Origin: an uncultured Eubacteriales bacterium
Lineage (GTDB): Bacteria > Bacillota > Clostridia > Oscillospirales > Acutalibacteraceae
Reading direction: 5' to 3'
Length of the DNA stretch: 9,775 nucleotides
Assembly: GCA_934667575.1 (NCBI GenBank)
Contig: CAKUME010000023.1
Location: 1 to 9,775, forward strand
Positions 6,641-9,775 of this stretch are shown one piece after another. A program made the translations under genes and the position numbers. The notes under the pieces are model-generated. The model was not told the DNA's origin and did not search any database. It worked only from the letters and a program-made list of their open reading frames with translations. The stretch's first letter is position 1. Every line of letters begins with the position of its first letter.

Positions 6641-7219
6641 ATGGATGAAAACCGCACGCCGGTGCGCGCATGGGCGCAGGCGGCGCGGGCACAGGCGCCC
6701 GTGGAATGGGAGCGGATGCCGGAGCTCGAGCTTTATATGGATCAGGTGATCGCCTACATGGAAAAACACCTGGCGTTTTATCGGCGCAACGAACAAAGCA
6801 AAACCCTCACGCCCAGCATGATCAACAACTATGTGAAGGAATCGCTGCTGCATCGCCCGGTGAACAAGCGCTACAACCGCACCCACCTGGCCGAGCTGAT
6901 GATAGTGTCGCTGCTGAAGCCGGTGCTTCCCATGGCCGACATTGCGCGGCTCAAAAATGCGCTCAGCCCGCAGGCGGACGGCATTCCCGCGCTCTATGCG
7001 CAGGTGTGCCGCGCGCAAGCCGAATCGCTCACGCAGGCCGCAGGCGAACTGGAGCAATGCTGCGCGGGCGGCGAGCCCGATTCGCCGGAGCAGCTCGCCA
7101 TGCTGGCCGTGCAGTTTGCGCTGCGTGCCAACGCCTACCGCGTGGCCGCCGAACGCATGATCGAAACGCTGGCGCAAACCGCCGCGCCGCAAAAAGCCGA
7201 AAAAACCGAGAAAAAATAA
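6641..7219 (+). CDS. DUF1836 domain protein, putative HTH regulator
   Basis: A 192-residue protein whose first half resembles the Firmicute DUF1836 family. Seen: PELELYMDQVIAYMEKHL (27-44), TPSMINNYVK (57-66) and RYNRTHLAELMIVSLLKPVL (77-96), the conserved segments as I know them; the middle one reads like a recognition helix and the whole is MerR-like in layout. The family's function is not established, and DNA binding is inferred. The second half (about 105-180) is alanine-rich and helical with no motif I recognise, ending in a lysine/glutamate tail. AAAGGAGG lies 8 nt before the ATG. It is divergent from the SGNH gene, and its promoter carries a palindrome, which would suit self-regulation. 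The last codons form A-tracts that also belong to the rpmE promoter region; no terminator follows. Confidence 0.8.
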   Translation: MDENRTPVRAWAQAARAQAPVEWERMPELELYMDQVIAYMEKHLAFYRRNEQSKTLTPSMINNYVKESLLHRPVNKRYNRTHLAELMIVSLLKPVLPMADIARLKNALSPQADGIPALYAQVCRAQAESLTQAAGELEQCCAGGEPDSPEQLAMLAVQFALRANAYRVAAERMIETLAQTAAPQKAEKTEKK

Positions 7220-7226
7220 GAAAAAA
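7191..7226 (+). promoter_or_regulatory. Helically phased A-tracts upstream of the rpmE promoter
   Basis: Runs of five or six A begin at 7191, 7200, 7211 and 7221, close to one helical turn apart, and stop 3 bp before the rpmE -35. Such phasing is known to bend DNA and to act like an UP element. Three of the four runs lie within the last codons of the DUF1836 gene. Confidence 0.55.
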
Positions 7227-7229
7227 CGC

Positions 7230-7258
7230 TTGCATTTTGCCCGGGGTTGTGCTATAAT
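7230..7258 (+). promoter_or_regulatory. Extended -10 promoter of rpmE
   Basis: TTGCAT (7230-7235), a 17-bp spacer and the perfect TATAAT (7253-7258) preceded by TGC, which makes an extended -10. With the A-tracts upstream this should be a strong promoter, as expected for a ribosomal protein. Initiation near 7265 gives a leader of about 77 nt. Confidence 0.82.
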
Positions 7259-7263
7259 AAAAG

Positions 7264-7324
7264 CCCTGAGGTTTTGAACCTGCGGGATATAATTGCAATT
7301 TTATCCGTTCCGATACGGTTCCGT
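7264..7324 (+). ncRNA. Structured 5' leader of rpmE, possible autoregulatory element
   Basis: Two consecutive dyads are seen. The first (7264-7286) has CCC/GGG and a 5-bp AGGTT/AACCT stem with loop TTG. The second (7285-7306) is a near-perfect palindrome, GGATA/TATCC and AATT/AATT with one T-T mismatch. ACGG (7315-7318) can also pair with CCGT (7305-7308). Leaders of L31 genes are known to bind the protein in some bacteria; whether this one does is inference. The first two structures share the GG at 7285-7286 and so may compete. Confidence 0.4.
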
Positions 7325-7341
7325 CGAAAGAGGTGACAAGA

Positions 7342-7551
7342 ATGAAGGAAGCCATTCATCCGAAGTATGAAGAAACCACCATCACCTGCGCCTGCGGCAA
7401 TGTGATTCATACGCGTTCCACCAAGAAGGACATTCGCGTTGAAATTTGCTCGAAGTGCCATCCGTACTTCACCGGTAAGCAGAAGCTTGTGGACACGGGC
7501 GGCCGTGTCGATCGCTTTAATAAGCGTTTTGGCCTGCAGGGCAACAAATAA
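7342..7551 (+). CDS. rpmE: Large-subunit ribosomal protein L31, zinc-binding type
   Basis: A 69-residue L31, which sits at the central protuberance of the 50S subunit and bridges to the small subunit. Seen: MKEAIHPKY at the N-terminus and four cysteines at 16, 18, 36 and 39 (CAC and CSKC) that form the zinc site of the C+ class; HPYFTGKQK (40-48) and RVDRFNKRFG (55-64) are family hallmarks. Length is normal. ATG at 7342 is preferred over the in-frame GTG at 7333, because AGAGGTG, whose last bases are that GTG, lies 6 nt before the ATG and because the product then starts as relatives do. Zinc-containing L31 is often replaced by a cysteine-free paralogue under zinc shortage; none is seen here. 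Confidence 0.96.
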   Translation: MKEAIHPKYEETTITCACGNVIHTRSTKKDIRVEICSKCHPYFTGKQKLVDTGGRVDRFNKRFGLQGNK

Positions 7552-7566
7552 TTTTTTGCTCGTTAC

Positions 7567-7605
7567 GGGAGCGGTGCATTTTTGCGATGCGCCGCTCCTG
7601 TTTTT
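7567..7605 (+). terminator. Intrinsic terminator of rpmE
   Basis: A 12-bp stem (7568-7579 with 7587-7598), continuous except for one G-T wobble, with a 7-nt loop and followed by TGTTTTT. It begins 16 nt after the rpmE stop and leaves only 28 nt before the ribosome site and start of yigZ. Confidence 0.92.
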
Positions 7606-7622
7606 ATCCCCATCTTGTGATC

Positions 7623-7630
7623 AAAGGAGG
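7623..7630 (+). promoter_or_regulatory. Ribosome binding site deciding the GTG start of yigZ
   Basis: AAAGGAGG ends 2 nt before an in-frame ATG (7633) but 8 nt before GTG (7639). A 2-nt gap is too short for initiation, so the GTG is the supported start. Confidence 0.7.
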
Positions 7631-7638
7631 AAATGTTC

Positions 7639-8298
7639 GTGGAATATCGCACGCTGCGCGCCGCAGGCGAAGCGGAATTCACCGAGCGGCGTTCGCGGTT
7701 CATCGGCCGCGCCGCGCCGGTGCACACCGAGGAAGAAGCGCTCGCATTCCTGCGCGAAATTCGCGCCCGCTGCTGGGACGCCACCCACAACGTGTACGCC
7801 TATGTGCTGCGCGAGAACGGCACGGCGCGCTTTTCCGACGACGGCGAGCCGCAGGGCACCTCCGGAATGCCCACGCTCGACGTGCTCCAAAAATCCGGCG
7901 TGACCGACGCGATCGTGGTCACCACGCGCTATTTCGGCGGAATACTGCTGGGCGCGGGCGGGCTGGTGCGCGCTTACAGCCACGCGGCGCACGATGCGCT
8001 TGCCGCGGCGGGCATTGTGCAAATGCGCACCTGCAAAACCGCCGTGGTGCGCTGCGATTACGCGCAGTACAGCACCGTGGCGCGCGCGCTGGCGCAGGCC
8101 GAAGCCGCCGTGGACCGCACCGACTTTTTGCAGGAGGTGTCGATCGCGTTTCACCTGCCGCCGGACCGGATGCCGGCCCTGACTCAAGCGCTGGCCGACG
8201 CCACCGCGGGCCGCGTGGCACCGGAAACAACCGGGGAAGCATTTTTTGCCGCCGACTCCGGCGCAGACGAACATTTGACATCGGCACGAAAAAAATAA
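7639..8298 (+). CDS. yigZ: YigZ/IMPACT-family protein
   Basis: A 219-residue member of the YigZ (UPF0029/IMPACT) family. Seen: RSRFIG (18-23), DATHNVYAYVL (47-57), DDGEPQGTSGMPTLDVL (67-83) and TTRYFGGILLGAGGLVRAY (95-113), which form the IMPACT-type N-terminal domain, then a ferredoxin-like DUF1949-type C-terminal domain at about 135-195. The eukaryotic relative IMPACT restrains Gcn2; in bacteria the role is unsettled, with nucleic acid or ribosome contact proposed from the fold. GTG at 7639 is used on ribosome-site spacing. No clear promoter lies between the rpmE terminator and this gene, so it may depend on read-through or a weak promoter. dgt follows 92 nt downstream. Confidence 0.92.
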   Translation: MEYRTLRAAGEAEFTERRSRFIGRAAPVHTEEEALAFLREIRARCWDATHNVYAYVLRENGTARFSDDGEPQGTSGMPTLDVLQKSGVTDAIVVTTRYFGGILLGAGGLVRAYSHAAHDALAAAGIVQMRTCKTAVVRCDYAQYSTVARALAQAEAAVDRTDFLQEVSIAFHLPPDRMPALTQALADATAGRVAPETTGEAFFAADSGADEHLTSARKK

Positions 8299-8331
8299 AA
8301 ATAAAGAAAATGCAAAAAATAAAAAGGAAAA
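8289..8331 (+). other. A-rich purine tract between yigZ and dgt
   Basis: About 43 nt composed mostly of A on the plus strand, with runs of 4-7 A broken by single T or G, in an otherwise GC-rich neighbourhood. It overlaps the last codons and stop of yigZ. It may act as an UP-like element for the -10 box downstream. No hairpin precedes it, so I do not call it a terminator. Confidence 0.4.
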
Positions 8332-8351
8332 CGCACGCTTTTCGCGTATTA

Positions 8352-8357
8352 TATAAT
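8352..8357 (+). promoter_or_regulatory. Isolated -10 box upstream of dgt
   Basis: A perfect TATAAT, but the position 17 bp upstream reads AAACGC, with no -35 at 16 or 18 bp either. It could work with the A-rich tract upstream or through an activator, or be chance in AT-rich DNA. Confidence 0.35.
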
Positions 8358-8390
8358 GAAAGAAAAATTTGACGGAAAGGGGCGTTTTTC

Positions 8391-9392
8391 ATGACCATCC
8401 GTGAGCGCACCGAGCAGGCCGAGCACCTGCTGCTGGCGCCCGGCGCCACATTTGCCGACGCGTCGCTCGGCCGCGACCGGCCGGAGCCGCCCTGCGAGCT
8501 GCGCACCGTGTTCCAGCGCGACCGCGATCGCATTTTGCACTGCAAATCGTTCCGGCGGCTCAAACACAAAACGCAGGTCTTTCTGTCCCCGGAGGGCGAC
8601 CACTACCGCACCCGCCTCACGCACACGCTCGAGGTCGCGCAGATTGCGCGCACCGTGGCGCGTGCGCTGCAGCTCAACGAGGATCTCACCGAGGCCATTG
8701 CGCTCGGCCACGATCTGGGGCACACGCCGTTCGGCCATGCCGGCGAGCGCGCGCTGCGCGAGCTGGTGCCCGGCGGTTTCTGCCATTACGAGCAAAGCGT
8801 GCGGGTGGTGGAAAAGCTCGAAAACAACGGGCGCGGGCTGAATTTGACGCGCGAGGTGCGCGACGGCATTCTGCACCACACCACCGGGGAATGGGCCGCC
8901 ACGCCTGAAGGCCGCGTGGTACGCATTGCCGACCGCATTGCCTACATTAACCACGACATTGACGACGCACAGCGCGCGGGCGTGCTCTGCCCGGAGGATA
9001 TTCCCGCCGCGATTTCGGACGTGCTGGGCACACGGCGGTCGGCGCGCATCCGCACACTGGTCTGCTCGCTTGTGGCGCATTCCACACCGCAGGTGCTGCA
9101 AATGGCTCCCGAGGTGCAGGAGGCGTTCGACCGGCTGCACGATTTTTTGTTTCGCGCGGTTTATCAAAATCCCGTTGCCAAACAGGAAGAAGCCAAGGTG
9201 CCGGAGCTGATCGCGCGGCTCTACCGCCACTTTTGCACCCACCCGGAGGCGCTGCCCGCCGACGCGGCGTCGGTTTGCCGCAATGAGGGCGTGCCGCGCG
9301 CGGTGTGCGATCACATTGCGGGCATGACCGACGGCTACGCAGTGCGCGTGTTTGAAGCGCTTACCGTGCCGCGCAGCTGGACCAAACAATAA
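8391..9392 (+). CDS. dgt: dGTP triphosphohydrolase-like HD-domain protein
   Basis: A 333-residue HD-superfamily protein of the dGTPase-like group, which splits dGTP or other dNTPs into nucleoside and triphosphate and so adjusts DNA precursor pools. Seen: FQRDRDRILHCKSFRRLKHK (41-60), the H-HD-D metal site as His78, His107-Asp108 and Asp181, with GHDLGHTPFGHAGE (106-119) and RIADRIAYINHDIDD (178-192) as family signatures. Length fits the shorter type-2 dGTPases rather than the ~500-residue E. coli enzyme, so substrate range may be broader. GAAAGGGG lies 8 nt before the ATG. dnaG follows 46 nt downstream with no terminator, suggesting co-transcription with primase, an arrangement seen in other Clostridia. 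Confidence 0.93.
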   Translation: MTIRERTEQAEHLLLAPGATFADASLGRDRPEPPCELRTVFQRDRDRILHCKSFRRLKHKTQVFLSPEGDHYRTRLTHTLEVAQIARTVARALQLNEDLTEAIALGHDLGHTPFGHAGERALRELVPGGFCHYEQSVRVVEKLENNGRGLNLTREVRDGILHHTTGEWAATPEGRVVRIADRIAYINHDIDDAQRAGVLCPEDIPAAISDVLGTRRSARIRTLVCSLVAHSTPQVLQMAPEVQEAFDRLHDFLFRAVYQNPVAKQEEAKVPELIARLYRHFCTHPEALPADAASVCRNEGVPRAVCDHIAGMTDGYAVRVFEALTVPRSWTKQ

Positions 9393-9438
9393 CTTTTCTG
9401 CACGAACTGCTGCACGACGATTCAAAGGAGTGAGACCG

Positions 9439-9775
9439 ATGCCGCTGCCGGAAGATTTTTTGCAAAAACTCAAAGACGCCAATCCGATTGAGAGCGTGGT
9501 GTCCTCCTATGTGAAGCTGCGCCGCACGGGGCGCAATTTGGTCGGGCTTTGCCCGTTTCACGGCGAGAAAACGCCGTCGTTTACCGTGTATCCCGAAAAC
9601 GATTCGTTCTATTGCTTTGGCTGCGGTGCGGGCGGCGACACGATCACGTTCATTCGCCGGATCGAAAATTTAGACTATCTGGAAGCCATTCGCGCGCTTG
9701 CACAGCGCGCCGGGTTGGAAATGCCCGAGGATACCCGCCGCGCCGACGGCACCGGTAAGCTCAAGCTGCGTATTT
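9439..9775 (+). CDS. dnaG: DNA primase, N-terminal part; 3' end outside the window
   Basis: The first 112 codons of the bacterial replicative primase, which lays RNA primers for DnaB-coupled lagging-strand synthesis. Seen: the CHC2 zinc-binding domain with Cys38, His41, Cys59 and Cys62 (CPFH and CFGC), plus GEKTPSF (42-48) and CGAGGD (62-67), all typical. The TOPRIM catalytic domain lies beyond the right edge. AAAGGAGTG lies 6 nt before the ATG. No promoter is seen after dgt. In Firmicutes rpoD/sigA commonly follows dnaG, which cannot be checked here. Confidence 0.96.
   Translation, partial: MPLPEDFLQKLKDANPIESVVSSYVKLRRTGRNLVGLCPFHGEKTPSFTVYPENDSFYCFGCGAGGDTITFIRRIENLDYLEAIRALAQRAGLEMPEDTRRADGTGKLKLRI

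Noticed and set aside
7333..7341. GTG start for rpmE three codons upstream
   Set aside because: The GTG is the last part of the ribosome site AGAGGTG, and the ATG at 7342 gives the usual L31 N-terminus.
9398..9417. Direct repeat CTGCACGA twice, 12 bp apart, between dgt and dnaG
   Set aside because: Two copies of 8 bp with no dyad or promoter nearby. It is likely chance.
8349..9482. 377-codon minus-strand open frame
   Set aside because: It is antisense to dgt and the start of dnaG, both of which carry clear catalytic or metal-binding motifs.

Overview
The window looks like a chromosomal segment of a GC-rich Firmicute, most likely a Clostridia member of the Oscillospirales/Ruminococcaceae type. 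This is an inference from gene content and order: mreB-mreC-mreD-mrdA followed by a MinD ATPase, a DUF1836 regulator, a zinc-type L31, and a dGTPase next to dnaG. AT-rich intergenic promoters of the sigma-A type sit among GC-rich genes. I see no transposon, prophage, CRISPR array, tRNA or rRNA.

Left half, minus strand, read from right to left. mreB (5388-4381) is preceded by two tandem sigma-A-like promoters and followed by a strong terminator-like hairpin. Then come mreC, mreD and mrdA (PBP2) with gaps of 13-15 nt, a tight elongasome cluster that builds lateral cell wall. After a gap of about 140 nt with its own near-consensus promoter comes a MinD-family ATPase that starts with TTG and runs off the left edge. 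No minC lies between mrdA and minD. Upstream of the mre cluster, a cytoplasmic SGNH/GDSL hydrolase (6413-5706) forms its own unit with a promoter and a very good intrinsic terminator.

Middle and right half, plus strand. A divergent promoter region (about 6473-6548) separates the SGNH gene from a DUF1836 HTH-type gene (6641-7219); a perfect 10-bp palindrome lies inside the DUF1836 promoter spacer. Then comes rpmE (7342-7551), with an extended -10 promoter, helically phased A-tracts upstream, a structured leader and a 12-bp terminator stem. It is followed by yigZ (GTG start, 7639-8298), a dGTPase (8391-9392) and the first 112 codons of dnaG (9439 to the right edge), a replication-linked group.

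The genes are essentially housekeeping: cell shape and division on one side, translation, dNTP control and replication priming on the other. I found no convincing new multi-gene system. The points worth a second look are regulatory: the hairpin splitting mreB from mreCD-mrdA, the independent minD promoter without minC, the palindromic divergent promoter beside the DUF1836 gene, and the rpmE leader with phased A-tracts.
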